A stretch of DNA of 12,933 nt from Campylobacteraceae bacterium (GCA_026982175.1 JALSHP010000283.1:1-12933), one strand, 5' to 3'; positions 1 to 6,903 are shown, counted from the stretch's first letter. A program made the numbers and translations. Notes: a model not told the origin generated them from the letters alone.

Positions 1-623
1 GATTAACTAAGGGTGCAGGGGTTTCGGAGCTTATGGGCTTAGAGGCTTACTCTAGGCGTAAAGCTTATGGTCTAGTGCGTCCTTTGTTGGCGTATAGTAA
101 AGAGGAGTTGTTAGAGTATTTAAATACTAATAATCATAAATACTTTATAGATGAGAGTAACAGTGATGAGAAGTATGAACGTAATTATTTTAGAAATGAA
201 TTTGCCAATAAATTGTTAGAAGAGTATGGTGAAGGCATAAAAGCTTCTTTTGAGTATTTACAAGAAGACAAATTACTTTTTTCTAAAGGGCTTAAAGAGC
301 TTCTTCAGGAGAAAGAGCTTTATGTGATTGGGTATGAAGATAAAGCCTCTATTGTGAGAGCAGTTGATAAGTATCTAAAAAAATTGGGCTATCTGCTCTC
401 GTCTGCTCAACGTGCAGAACTCAAAAAAGAGCGTTCATTGGTTTTTGGAGGGGTTTGGGCTGTTGAGGTGAATGAAGATAGAATTTTTATCGCCCCTTAT
501 AGAAAGTCAGCCATGCCTAAAGTTTTTAAAGAGGCATGTCGAAAGTTAAAAATTCCTTCTAAAATTAGAAGTTATCTATTTGAAGAGGAGATAGAACTTA
601 ATGCTCTAGTTAAAGTGCTTTAA
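1..623 (+). CDS. tilS: tRNA(Ile)-lysidine synthase, C-terminal part (5' end outside window)
   Basis: TilS uses ATP and lysine to modify C34 of the tRNA-Ile CAU anticodon to lysidine, so that the tRNA reads AUA; it acts in the cytoplasm. The reading frame is open from the left edge (first full codon at 3), so the ATG at 33 is internal. The visible part holds the family motif around RPLL (about 100-90 codons into the usual core) and the signature DESN...Y.RN..R, which binds the tRNA acceptor or adenylate site. The N-terminal P-loop-like SGGxDS ATP site lies outside the window. After the RN..R motif only about 140 residues remain, as in the short epsilonproteobacterial form without the large C-terminal domain of E. 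coli TilS. The TAA stop at 621-623 overlaps by 14 bp the 3' end of the convergent 141-aa gene. Identification is from motifs and family knowledge. Confidence 0.9.
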   Translation, partial: LTKGAGVSELMGLEAYSRRKAYGLVRPLLAYSKEELLEYLNTNNHKYFIDESNSDEKYERNYFRNEFANKLLEEYGEGIKASFEYLQEDKLLFSKGLKELLQEKELYVIGYEDKASIVRAVDKYLKKLGYLLSSAQRAELKKERSLVFGGVWAVEVNEDRIFIAPYRKSAMPKVFKEACRKLKIPSKIRSYLFEEEIELNALVKVL

Positions 624-1035
624 GCGTTATTTTTAGATTAATTGTCTCCTCTTTGGCATCAAGCTTTAAGGGTTGGATAATCTCTACATAGTAGCGAAGT
701 GAGATGGTTTCAATAAAGCCTTTAAGCTTTTTTAAATCTTCTTTTTTTATTTGGATAGCAACTTCATATTTTTTTTGACCAAGTTCAGTAATGTTTACTT
801 TTGAAAAAAGAGGTTTAATCTCTTCTTGAAAAACTGTTGGAGAAAATGCTTTGGTGGGTGCTGTAATGGCATATTTTGAAGAGGCTTTTTGAAGTTCTTG
901 ATTATGTTCTTTATAGCCCTTCATATTATTAATATAAGTTATAATATTAGGCACAACCCAAGCGATTAAAATGATGATGGCTAATAGATAGACCAATTTG
1001 TTTATAAGAGGTATTTTTTTAAGTGTTTCTGACAT
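610..1035 (-). CDS. Small bitopic membrane protein, GspM/PilO-like architecture
   Basis: I do not recognise this 141-aa protein by family. It has a short N-terminal cytoplasmic tail, one strong membrane segment at about residues 13-35, a helical linker (about 36-52) and a C-terminal alpha/beta region (about 88-141) with alternating strand and helix pattern, including KKYEVAIQIK and EETINLKITL. One N-terminal membrane helix followed by a small ferredoxin-like periplasmic domain is the plan of GspM and PilO, which pair with GspL and PilN. It starts 11 bp after the 416-aa gene, behind a good ribosome site (AAGAAGGG, 5 bases before ATG), so the two are surely co-transcribed. Its 3' end overlaps the stop of the convergent tilS. 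The architecture is seen; the secretion or pilus link is inference, and another envelope role is possible. Confidence 0.7.
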   Translation of the reverse strand: MSETLKKIPLINKLVYLLAIIILIAWVVPNIITYINNMKGYKEHNQELQKASSKYAITAPTKAFSPTVFQEEIKPLFSKVNITELGQKKYEVAIQIKKEDLKKLKGFIETISLRYYVEIIQPLKLDAKEETINLKITLKAL

Positions 1036-1046
1036 TTTTACCCTTC

Positions 1047-2297
1047 TTATATTTTAGATTTAAATGAAAATTCTGTCATGAAATTTTCAAGTGGCTTGAT
1101 GCTAAAGTCACCACCCGCATAGAGTGCATCAAGTTTTTCTCTTAGAGGTTCAATACCCCAAACTAAGCCTTTAAGTTCAATTTTTTTATCTGATATGATG
1201 GCATTTTGTAGTTCTCCACTTTTTCCCATAGCTTCAAATACACGTTGGGTATTGAGTGCCAATTGAGAATTTTGGATTTGAACTTCATTTTGTGTTTCTA
1301 CTATTGCGACTTTCTCTTGCAAGGAACTGTTTTGGGCACTGAAATAAGCCCCTGCTAAAAAAACTACCAGTAATGGAGCAAAAGAGCTTAAATTAAGTGT
1401 TCCTGCATTAATTTTGGTTTGAGGCTCATTGTTTGGTTTCTCTTTTTTAGGTTTACTCTCAAATATAGATTTTATTTTACCCATGAAAGAGGTAGGTTTT
1501 TCATGATTTAGATTAATATCTTCTAAGTTATCTATGACTTTATTTTCATTTTCATTAATATTTTCGTGAGATTCTATACGTCTAACGGCAGCTTTCATAT
1601 AAGAGCTTGTAAACTTTCGTTGGTCAGAACCCATATTATGTAGTAAGGTATGAATGGTCTTTTGTGTTGGCAAAATACTCATGGATAGCTCTTCTCGTAA
1701 AACTTTTAAGAGTTTTGGTGCGTCATCAGGGACAAGCATCTCGATATGGTCTGCAAATTTAAATGAAATTTTATAATAAGCTTGCATACTTTTGTAAACA
1801 CGATTGGCAATCTGCTTCTCTGTTAATCCACGTGTTCCGAGTGTCCAACTCTGTTGAATCTTATCTTTTGTAGCAAACATAATGTAGAGTTTACGGTCAA
1901 AAAGACCAATTATTAAAGTGAGTTTATCACTTAATTTATGTTTATACTCTTCATAGAGGATACTAAAGGGAGAGAAGTAAAGGGTCACAGGAATATTGCC
2001 AATATCTATTTTTTCTTGAATAACATAGTTATTTGGAAAAATTTCTGCTGAAGCTTGTGTTAAATCTTCTTTATCTTTAACGATTTGTGTTGCATTTAAA
2101 GAGATAGAGATAACTTGATGAAGAGGGTATTGTCGTTGTAGTGTACGTATTCTCTCAATAAATTTCTCTTTTTCACTCTCATGAAATTGCTCAATCTCTT
2201 TGGCAATAAAGCCATCATTCATTTGAATGGCATGGTTTAAGTAGTAGAACTCTCTCTCTTTGTAATGGGTAATGGTGAGATATTGTTTGGCGGACAT
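1047..2297 (-). CDS. Bitopic membrane protein with large cytoplasmic domain, GspL/PilM-N-like architecture
   Basis: Unrecognised 416-aa protein. Residues 1 to about 240 look like a folded cytoplasmic alpha/beta domain; about 240-300 is a charged, Asn/Glu/Lys-rich linker; about 304-320 is a single membrane segment (FAPLLVVFLAGAYF); then a helical Gln-rich stretch (about 322-352) and a small C-terminal periplasmic domain with IELKGLVWGIEPLREKL. This is the plan of GspL, or of PilM fused to PilN, in type II secretion and type IV pilus inner-membrane platforms, and the next gene has the matching GspM/PilO plan. I see no clear actin-fold ATP motif, so the resemblance is architectural only. The start is supported by a strong ribosome site (GAAAGGAG, 5 bases from ATG). 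It lies 17 bp after the Xer gene on the same strand. No other pilus or secretion gene lies in the window. Confidence 0.7.
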   Translation of the reverse strand: MSAKQYLTITHYKEREFYYLNHAIQMNDGFIAKEIEQFHESEKEKFIERIRTLQRQYPLHQVISISLNATQIVKDKEDLTQASAEIFPNNYVIQEKIDIGNIPVTLYFSPFSILYEEYKHKLSDKLTLIIGLFDRKLYIMFATKDKIQQSWTLGTRGLTEKQIANRVYKSMQAYYKISFKFADHIEMLVPDDAPKLLKVLREELSMSILPTQKTIHTLLHNMGSDQRKFTSSYMKAAVRRIESHENINENENKVIDNLEDINLNHEKPTSFMGKIKSIFESKPKKEKPNNEPQTKINAGTLNLSSFAPLLVVFLAGAYFSAQNSSLQEKVAIVETQNEVQIQNSQLALNTQRVFEAMGKSGELQNAIISDKKIELKGLVWGIEPLREKLDALYAGGDFSIKPLENFMTEFSFKSKI

Positions 2298-2314
2298 CTA
2301 TGCTCCTTTCTTAA

Positions 2315-3151
2315 TTATTTGTTGTTGACACATAGTGGATGTGCTTTTGCGTATTCGTTTAACTTTTTACTTGAACCCAGTGCGGTATATATCTGCGTTG
2401 AGACCATTGAGCTGTGACCCAAGAGTTCAGATACATCAGAAATTCTAGCCCCATTATGCAGTAGATGTGTCGCAAAAGAGTGACGCAGTTGATGTGGGGT
2501 GGCTTTAATACCGCTCTTTTTAAATACTTTCGTAAATAGATAGCGTATTTGACTAGATTTCATTGCTTGGTTATCCTTCTCAAACAGAAAAACCTTTGGG
2601 TTCTCTTGTTCGATATAATCTTTAATTTTTTCAAAAAGAAAGGGCATAAGGGGTATCTGTCGGGTTTTATCTCCCTTTCCTACAACCTCTATCCACTCCT
2701 TTGAAATATTGGTCAGCTTAAGTGATGAGAGTTCTGAAATTCTTAACCCTAAACCATAGAGTAGTGAAATAATTAAATGCTCTTTATGATTAGAACATCT
2801 TAAAATCTCTTCAATAAGGTTCTGCTCAATTGGTTTGGGCAGCGTTTTGGGTACTTTAATGACCGAATCACCTATCACTTTAACTTTTGTGCCTTGTTGC
2901 TCCTGCATATATTTGACAAGAGAACGTATGGCACTTAACTTTTTTGAAATGGTTTTTTTAGCATTCTCGACATTTTTTAACCTTAAAGGGCTTATGTCTA
3001 AAATGATTTCGTCTTCTTCTACATAGTAGTGTGCTACCTCAGATAGTTCGTCTAAAATATTTTTATAGGTAACTATTGAGCTAGGAGCATAGGCTCTAAC
3101 ATTTTCTAAATAGAATAAAAAACTATTAATCTCTTCTTGTAAGTTAAGCAT
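2315..3151 (-). CDS. Xer-type tyrosine recombinase (XerC/XerD family)
   Basis: Site-specific tyrosine recombinase of 278 aa. The N-terminal part (about 5-90) is the SAM-like core-binding domain and the C-terminal part (about 105-275) is the catalytic domain. All six usual active-site residues are visible: R137 (GLRISEL), K159 (GKGDKTR), H220 and R223 (HQLRHSFATHLL), H246 (LLGHSS) and nucleophile Y255 (TQIYTAL). The length fits XerC/XerD rather than the longer XerH (about 350 aa) that resolves chromosome dimers with difH in Helicobacter and Campylobacter, so I give no symbol. It heads an apparent operon with two membrane proteins, an unusual setting. No transposon or prophage genes or terminal repeats surround it, which favours a resident recombinase over an active element. 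It appears to lack a normal ribosome site (see the promoter entry). Confidence 0.92.
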   Translation of the reverse strand: MLNLQEEINSFLFYLENVRAYAPSSIVTYKNILDELSEVAHYYVEEDEIILDISPLRLKNVENAKKTISKKLSAIRSLVKYMQEQQGTKVKVIGDSVIKVPKTLPKPIEQNLIEEILRCSNHKEHLIISLLYGLGLRISELSSLKLTNISKEWIEVVGKGDKTRQIPLMPFLFEKIKDYIEQENPKVFLFEKDNQAMKSSQIRYLFTKVFKKSGIKATPHQLRHSFATHLLHNGARISDVSELLGHSSMVSTQIYTALGSSKKLNEYAKAHPLCVNNK

Positions 3152-3156
3152 TTGAT

Positions 3157-3165
3157 ATTATAACA
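3157..3165 (-). promoter_or_regulatory. Extended -10 promoter element for the xer operon, likely leaderless
   Basis: On the minus strand TGTTATAAT, a perfect extended -10 (TGnTATAAT), ends only 5 bases before the ATG at 3151. Transcription starting 6-7 bases downstream would begin at or next to the ATG, giving a leaderless mRNA. In agreement, there is no ribosome site at the normal distance; the nearest AAGG is 16 bases away and lies upstream of the -10 box. The match is seen; its use as a promoter is inference. Confidence 0.5.
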
Positions 3166-3221
3166 CACCTTTTTTACTAACAGCTTATGTTTTTTTTTAT
3201 TTATATATATTTTTAAATTTT

Positions 3222-3248
3222 TATATTTAAATTTATATATTAAATATA
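3222..3248. repeat. AT-rich inverted repeat in the gap upstream of xer
   Basis: The 188-bp gap 3152-3339 between the DUF374 stop and xer holds the xer promoter and a very AT-rich core (about 3190-3262). Within it lie perfect 9-bp arms TATATTTAA (3222-3230) and TTAAATATA (3240-3248) with a 9-bp spacer. Two short arms around a spacer next to a Xer gene recall a recombinase site, but in pure A/T sequence such a repeat arises easily by chance. No clear rho-independent terminator for the DUF374 operon is visible here. Confidence 0.3.
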
Positions 3249-3339
3249 TATTAATAATAATATGATAACTCTTCTAAGAAGCTTTATTGAGATGATTTTA
3301 AGTGAATATAAAAAGAAAAGTTAGAATAATAAAACAGAG

Positions 3340-3960
3340 CTATAAAGCATGTGTTAACATCTGTTTTTGGAGATACTTTTTCGCTTCCTCTTTTGACATA
3401 TTTGAAAGGGTGATGCATTGATGATAAATATTTAAGGTGCTAAAAGGTTTAGGAATGACAAATTTATCCCAACTTTTAAGTTGCCAAAAATTATCAGTTT
3501 GGTAGTTAACTATCATAATGGGTAGGTTTGCACGTAAAGCCAAGGCAACAGCCCCATCGCTCATGCTATATCTTGGACCTTTGGGACCATCAGGAGTTAT
3601 CATGAGAGAGTAGCCCTCTTTAAGTGATTTAATGGCACTCATAAGTACAGCTTTTGCCCCTTTACGAGAAGAGCCACGCAGAGGTAAAATATTTAAAAAG
3701 CTGAAAACTTTAGCAATAAACTCTCCATCATGATGTTGAGAGATAATCGCAGCAGTTTTCTGTTTTGGACGAAGTTTTTTATAAACTTGAGGGGAGATAA
3801 GCAGTTCAGAGTGCCAAGTAACAGCAATGCATTGACCCTCTATGGGCTTATCGATAAAGTGGTACTTTTTACGATAGGTAAACCATAGAAGTTTCATGAG
3901 CATAAATATTATGCTTGGAATAAAAATCAGACTTAGTTGACGGAAAAATATTTTACGCAC
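3340..3960 (-). CDS. DUF374 family protein, lysophospholipid-acyltransferase-like
   Basis: A 206-aa protein of the DUF374 family, distantly related to glycerolipid and lipid A acyltransferases and encoded next to miaB in Helicobacter (HP0270). An N-terminal hydrophobic segment (about 8-27) should hold it at the inner membrane. Family motifs are visible: VTWHSELL (47-54, in place of the HxxxxD of classic acyltransferases), SQHHDGE (74-80), LRGSSRKGAK (94-103) and TPDGPKGPR (122-130). A role in lipid A or phospholipid acylation is presumed; the substrate is not known to me. It starts at a GTG whose 8 bases GTGCGTAA include the end and stop of miaB, so it is probably translationally coupled to miaB; no strong ribosome site of its own precedes it. 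Confidence 0.87.
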   Translation of the reverse strand: MRKIFFRQLSLIFIPSIIFMLMKLLWFTYRKKYHFIDKPIEGQCIAVTWHSELLISPQVYKKLRPKQKTAAIISQHHDGEFIAKVFSFLNILPLRGSSRKGAKAVLMSAIKSLKEGYSLMITPDGPKGPRYSMSDGAVALALRANLPIMIVNYQTDNFWQLKSWDKFVIPKPFSTLNIYHQCITLSNMSKEEAKKYLQKQMLTHAL

Positions 3961-5251
3961 AAACCATTCCGTTTAAAGCTCCTCGTGAGACTTTAGTCAC
4001 TTTGACTTTTACAATTTTACCAAGAAGCTCTTCACTTCCCTCAACATAAAAGAGTTTTCCATCGTCACTGCGTCCTGAAACTCTGCCCCCTGATTTTAAT
4101 TCATCAAAGTAGACCATGTGTTCTTTGTCCATTTGGGCATCCATAATCTCATCTAAAATCTCGGTATGACGTGCTTGAAGTTTGGTGAGTCTAGCTCCTG
4201 CAATGTCGTTGGGGATTTGGTTTTCAAAATTTTGAGCAGCGGTGTGTGGTCTTGGGGAGTATTTAAAGGAGAACAACTGTTCAAAACGTACTTGTTCCAA
4301 AACATCCATGGTGTCAGCAAAATCTTCATCACTCTCTCCTGGAAAACCAACAATAATGTCCGTAGAGATGGTCGCTTCTGGACAAAGCGTTCTAATCTTC
4401 TCACAACGGTCAAGAAACCACTCTTTAGAGTAACCACGTCGCATTGATTTTAGTAAAGAAGTTGAGCCACTTTGTAATGGTACATGAATCTGTTTGCAAA
4501 TTTTAGGATTATTGGCAAACTCTTCTAAAAATTCATCATCCATATGGAGTGGGTGAGGGGAGGTAAAACGGATACGCTCTAGCCCCTCTATTTTAGAGAT
4601 TTTTTGAAGTAAAGCAGTAAAGTCATTGGCTTCATCTTCTGCTTTAAATGATTTTCCATAGTTATTGACATTTTGCCCCAAGAGCATTACCTCTTTAGCC
4701 CCTGTATCAACGGCTTTACTAATCTCACGTACAAGTAAATCTGAGGGAATGGAAACTTCATCACCACGGGTAGCAGGAACAATACAAAAAGTACAAGATT
4801 TATCACATCCCATTGAGATGTTGACCATGGATTTAAATTTATTGGTTCTGTATTCGCTAAAGTCGTAGTCGCTATCATCATTGTTAATGTCAATTTCAAC
4901 AGCGTGTCTTCTCTCGATAACTTCTGTAATTTTTGAGATATTTCTAGCACCTAAAACAAAGTCTACAGCAGGTGCACGTTTAATAATGTCAGCCCCTAAG
5001 TGGGAAGCAGTACATCCTGTAACACCAATTTTGGCACTCTCTTTTTTGTGTTTTTTAAAAACACCAATTTCAGAAAAGAGTTTGGAGACAGGTTTCTCTC
5101 GAACCGAACAGGTGTTGATGATGATTAAATCTGCATCGTTAAGCTCTTCTGTTAGTTCATAGGGTTCTTTGGCATTAAGCTCTGCTATCATATGTTCACT
5201 ATCTCGAACATTCATAGCACAACCTAATGTTTCTATGTATAGTTTTTTCAT
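3953..5251 (-). CDS. miaB: tRNA-2-methylthio-N6-dimethylallyladenosine synthase
   Basis: MiaB is a radical-SAM enzyme that adds a methylthio group to i6A37 of tRNAs reading UNN codons. The N-terminal UPF0004 domain has the three cysteines of the auxiliary 4Fe-4S cluster (C11 in ETLGCAMN, C48 in NTCSVREKP, C80 in VTGCTAS). The radical-SAM motif CxxxCxxC is at C149, C153 and C156 (GCDKSCTFC), and a TRAM RNA-binding domain occupies roughly the last 65 residues. NTCSVREKP and GRSDDGKLFYVE separate it from RimO and MtaB. I chose the ATG at 5251 (432 aa), because the protein then begins MKKLYIETLGC as family members do; a TTG one codon upstream (5254) is possible. The ribosome site is weak. It sits 6 bp after the HP0268-like gene and overlaps the DUF374 gene by 8 bp. 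Confidence 0.96.
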   Translation of the reverse strand: MKKLYIETLGCAMNVRDSEHMIAELNAKEPYELTEELNDADLIIINTCSVREKPVSKLFSEIGVFKKHKKESAKIGVTGCTASHLGADIIKRAPAVDFVLGARNISKITEVIERRHAVEIDINNDDSDYDFSEYRTNKFKSMVNISMGCDKSCTFCIVPATRGDEVSIPSDLLVREISKAVDTGAKEVMLLGQNVNNYGKSFKAEDEANDFTALLQKISKIEGLERIRFTSPHPLHMDDEFLEEFANNPKICKQIHVPLQSGSTSLLKSMRRGYSKEWFLDRCEKIRTLCPEATISTDIIVGFPGESDEDFADTMDVLEQVRFEQLFSFKYSPRPHTAAQNFENQIPNDIAGARLTKLQARHTEILDEIMDAQMDKEHMVYFDELKSGGRVSGRSDDGKLFYVEGSEELLGKIVKVKVTKVSRGALNGMVCA

Positions 5252-5257
5252 CAACAG

Positions 5258-5497
5258 TTACTTTACGATATGTACCTCATAGAGATACTCATCATCATCA
5301 AGACCAAATTTTACTTCTCTCATATAGACAGAAAACTCTTTCTCTTCAAAATGTTCAACAAGTGACTTTAGGTCTTTATGAGAGTTCTCTTTATCAAAAT
5401 AGAAAATAGATTTTTTATCCAAATCCTCTTCGAGTTTATCTATCTCAATCATTTTTGGTTTAGAATCTACTGATGCTCTGGCTAGTTTTAGTTTCAT
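5258..5497 (-). CDS. HP0268 family small nuclease
   Basis: A 79-aa protein matching the H. pylori HP0268 family as I remember it, including SIFYFDKENSHKDLKSLVEHF-like sequence in the middle (about 30-50) and a YLYEVHIV ending. HP0268 has been described as a small Smr-like-fold nuclease with DNA-nicking and RNase activity in vitro; its cellular role is not settled, and I infer the same for this copy. It is the first gene of a three-gene operon whose order (this gene, miaB, DUF374) is the same as HP0268-HP0269-HP0270. A good ribosome site (AAGGA, about 9 bases before the ATG) supports the start. The link with miaB suggests a role in RNA metabolism, but that is inference. Confidence 0.85.
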   Translation of the reverse strand: MKLKLARASVDSKPKMIEIDKLEEDLDKKSIFYFDKENSHKDLKSLVEHFEEKEFSVYMREVKFGLDDDEYLYEVHIVK

Positions 5498-5568
5498 TTC
5501 CCATATCCTTAACTATAAGTGTATATTATTTAATATGAATAATATATTATGTTGTATTTTATGAGTAA

Positions 5569-5574
5569 ATTATA
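5569..5574 (-). promoter_or_regulatory. Candidate -10 box for the HP0268-miaB-DUF374 operon
   Basis: A perfect TATAAT on the minus strand lies 71 bases before the start of the HP0268-like gene, in the 218-bp divergent gap shared with nusA. No good -35 hexamer is seen at the usual distance, which is common for housekeeping promoters of Campylobacterota. Other A/T-rich candidates lie closer to the gene, so the choice is uncertain. Confidence 0.35.
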
Positions 5575-5601
5575 CCTTTTTTCCTTAAAGGTTAGTTTAG
5601 A

Positions 5602-5607
5602 TATAAT
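5602..5607 (+). promoter_or_regulatory. Candidate -10 box for nusA
   Basis: A perfect TATAAT stands about 108 bases before the nusA ATG, within GATATAATTCA and after a T-rich run (5577-5583). It predicts a leader of about 100 nt. In that leader TTCAAACA (5615-5622) can pair with TGTTTGAA (5687-5694). The nusA ribosome site (AAAAAGGA, then 6-7 bases) follows that pairing and is not covered by it. Confidence 0.45.
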
Positions 5608-5715
5608 TCAACTCTTCAAACAAACGACGAAATCACACCGAATTGTAACGCATGTTAAGTTTCTATTTAGTAGATTTGAACAACTCTGTTTGAAATCATT
5701 GAAAAAGGATATTTT

Positions 5716-6855
5716 ATGGAAAAAATTGTAGATATTATAGAAGCGATGGCTCATGAAAAAAATATTTCATTAGAATCAGCTGTTGGAGCATTTAAAGAAG
5801 CACTTATAAAAACAGCAAAAAGATGTACTACTTACAGTTCAGCTTTTGAAGCAACAGTCGATATGGATGTTAGAGATTACAGTGTTGAACAGGTTATTAC
5901 CATTGTCAAAGATGATGATGAACGATTAGAGAGTGAACCTGATGCCGTTATCTCTTTAAAGGAAGCACAAGAAGAGTATGGTGAAGATTTAGAGCTAGGA
6001 GACCAGTTACGTTCTCCTTTTGTTTTAGAAGACCATGGACGGACTGCTTCATTTAACCTCTTTAAAGAGCTTCAGTATCATGTACAAAGACAAGTGGAAC
6101 AAGACCTTTTTGAAAAGTACAGAAACAAAGTAAACACGGTAATGATTGGTACGGTTAACCGTGTAGATGATGATGACAATACCTTTGTGGAGATTGGAGA
6201 GCTTAAAGGCTTACTCTCTCAACGTAACCGTATTAAAGGGGAGAAGTTTAAACGTGGTGACACCATTAAAGCACTTTTACGTTTTGTAAGCATTGACCCT
6301 GAGATGGGAATGTTTTTAGAGCTTACCAGAACTTCACCTAAATTTTTAGAGAAGCTTATGGCAAAAGAAGTGCCAGAGATTGAAGATGAATCGGTTGTGA
6401 TTATGGCATCAGCCAGAATTCCAGGGCAAAGAGCAAAATTGGCCCTTAAAACAGACTTTCCAAACATTGACCCTATTGGGGCAGCGGTTGGGGTTAAAGG
6501 AACAAGAATTAATGCTGTAAGTAGTGAGCTTGATGGTGAAAATATCGACTGTGTTGATTATTCACCTATTCCTGAAGTCTTTATTACACGAGCTTTGTCT
6601 CCTGCCATTGCTCAAAGTGTCAAAATAACTTCTGCCAAAGAGAAAAAAGCAGTGGTAAACATCACTTCAGACCAGAAAGCAAAAGCGATTGGAAAGTCGG
6701 GGATTAACATTCGTTTGGCTTCCATGCTTACAGGTTATACCATTGAATTGAATGAGATAGAGGGTGTCACCGACAGAACAGGTGAAAGCTCTGGAAACAT
6801 TCCAGAAGTAGAAAAAACAACCAATACGGATGCTTTAGCAGACTTATTTAAATAG
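5716..6855 (+). CDS. nusA: Transcription termination/antitermination factor NusA
   Basis: NusA binds RNA polymerase and nascent RNA to modulate pausing, termination and antitermination. In this 379-aa protein the N-terminal polymerase-binding domain (about 1-130) is followed by an S1 domain (about 137-205, TVMIGTVNRV...GLLSQRNRI), KH1 (about 235-295, AAVGVKGTRINAV) and KH2 (about 300-347, KAIGKSGINIRLAS), then a short tail ending in ALADLFK. It lacks the acidic repeats of the 495-aa E. coli protein, as is usual for the short form in this phylum. The start has a good ribosome site (AAAAAGGA). The gene stands alone rather than in the rimP-nusA-infB cluster known from many bacteria. It ends at a terminator shared with pnuC. 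A longer plus-strand frame beginning at 5549 overlaps its start out of frame and is not a gene. Confidence 0.97.
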   Translation: MEKIVDIIEAMAHEKNISLESAVGAFKEALIKTAKRCTTYSSAFEATVDMDVRDYSVEQVITIVKDDDERLESEPDAVISLKEAQEEYGEDLELGDQLRSPFVLEDHGRTASFNLFKELQYHVQRQVEQDLFEKYRNKVNTVMIGTVNRVDDDDNTFVEIGELKGLLSQRNRIKGEKFKRGDTIKALLRFVSIDPEMGMFLELTRTSPKFLEKLMAKEVPEIEDESVVIMASARIPGQRAKLALKTDFPNIDPIGAAVGVKGTRINAVSSELDGENIDCVDYSPIPEVFITRALSPAIAQSVKITSAKEKKAVVNITSDQKAKAIGKSGINIRLASMLTGYTIELNEIEGVTDRTGESSGNIPEVEKTTNTDALADLFK

Positions 6856-6875
6856 CTTGTTATCACATGCTTAAA

Positions 6876-6903
6876 AAAGAGATGCTATTTAAGGCATCTC
6901 TTT
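6876..6903. terminator. Bidirectional rho-independent terminator between nusA and pnuC
   Basis: Perfect 10-bp arms AAAGAGATGC (6876-6885) and GCATCTCTTT (6894-6903) flank an 8-base loop. Read on the minus strand, the stem is followed by a run of Ts, making a good terminator for the receptor-pnuC operon; on the plus strand the T-rich TTTCTCTTT follows. The pnuC stop codon (6889-6891) lies in the loop, so the last pnuC codons form one arm of the hairpin. Confidence 0.85.

Noticed and set aside
2835..3026. Plus-strand 63-codon frame inside xer
   Set aside because: It is antisense to the conserved core of the recombinase, has no ribosome site, and its residues look like a random reverse reading.
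2315..3151. Integrase of a prophage or genomic island
   Set aside because: No tRNA attachment site, direct repeats, phage genes or excisionase are seen, and the neighbours are ordinary chromosomal genes.
3190..3262. Replication origin
   Set aside because: The tract is A/T-rich, but I see no cluster of DnaA boxes (TTATCCACA-like) and no dnaA or dnaN nearby.
3262..3324. 20-codon hydrophobic-looking frame (MITLLRSFIEMILSEYKKKS) between DUF374 and xer
   Set aside because: Its shape recalls a small membrane toxin, but it has no ribosome site, no antisense RNA promoter pattern that I can see, and lies in A/T sequence where such frames are common.
4153..4447. Frames of about 60-95 codons on both strands inside miaB
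   Set aside because: They lie wholly within the well-supported miaB gene, in other frames, with no start signals.
5549..5731. Plus-strand 60-codon frame overlapping the start of nusA
   Set aside because: No ribosome site, runs out of frame over the nusA start, and the region is better explained as promoter and leader.
6219..6467. Minus-strand 82-codon frame inside nusA
   Set aside because: Antisense shadow of the S1-KH region, which is strongly conserved in the sense frame.
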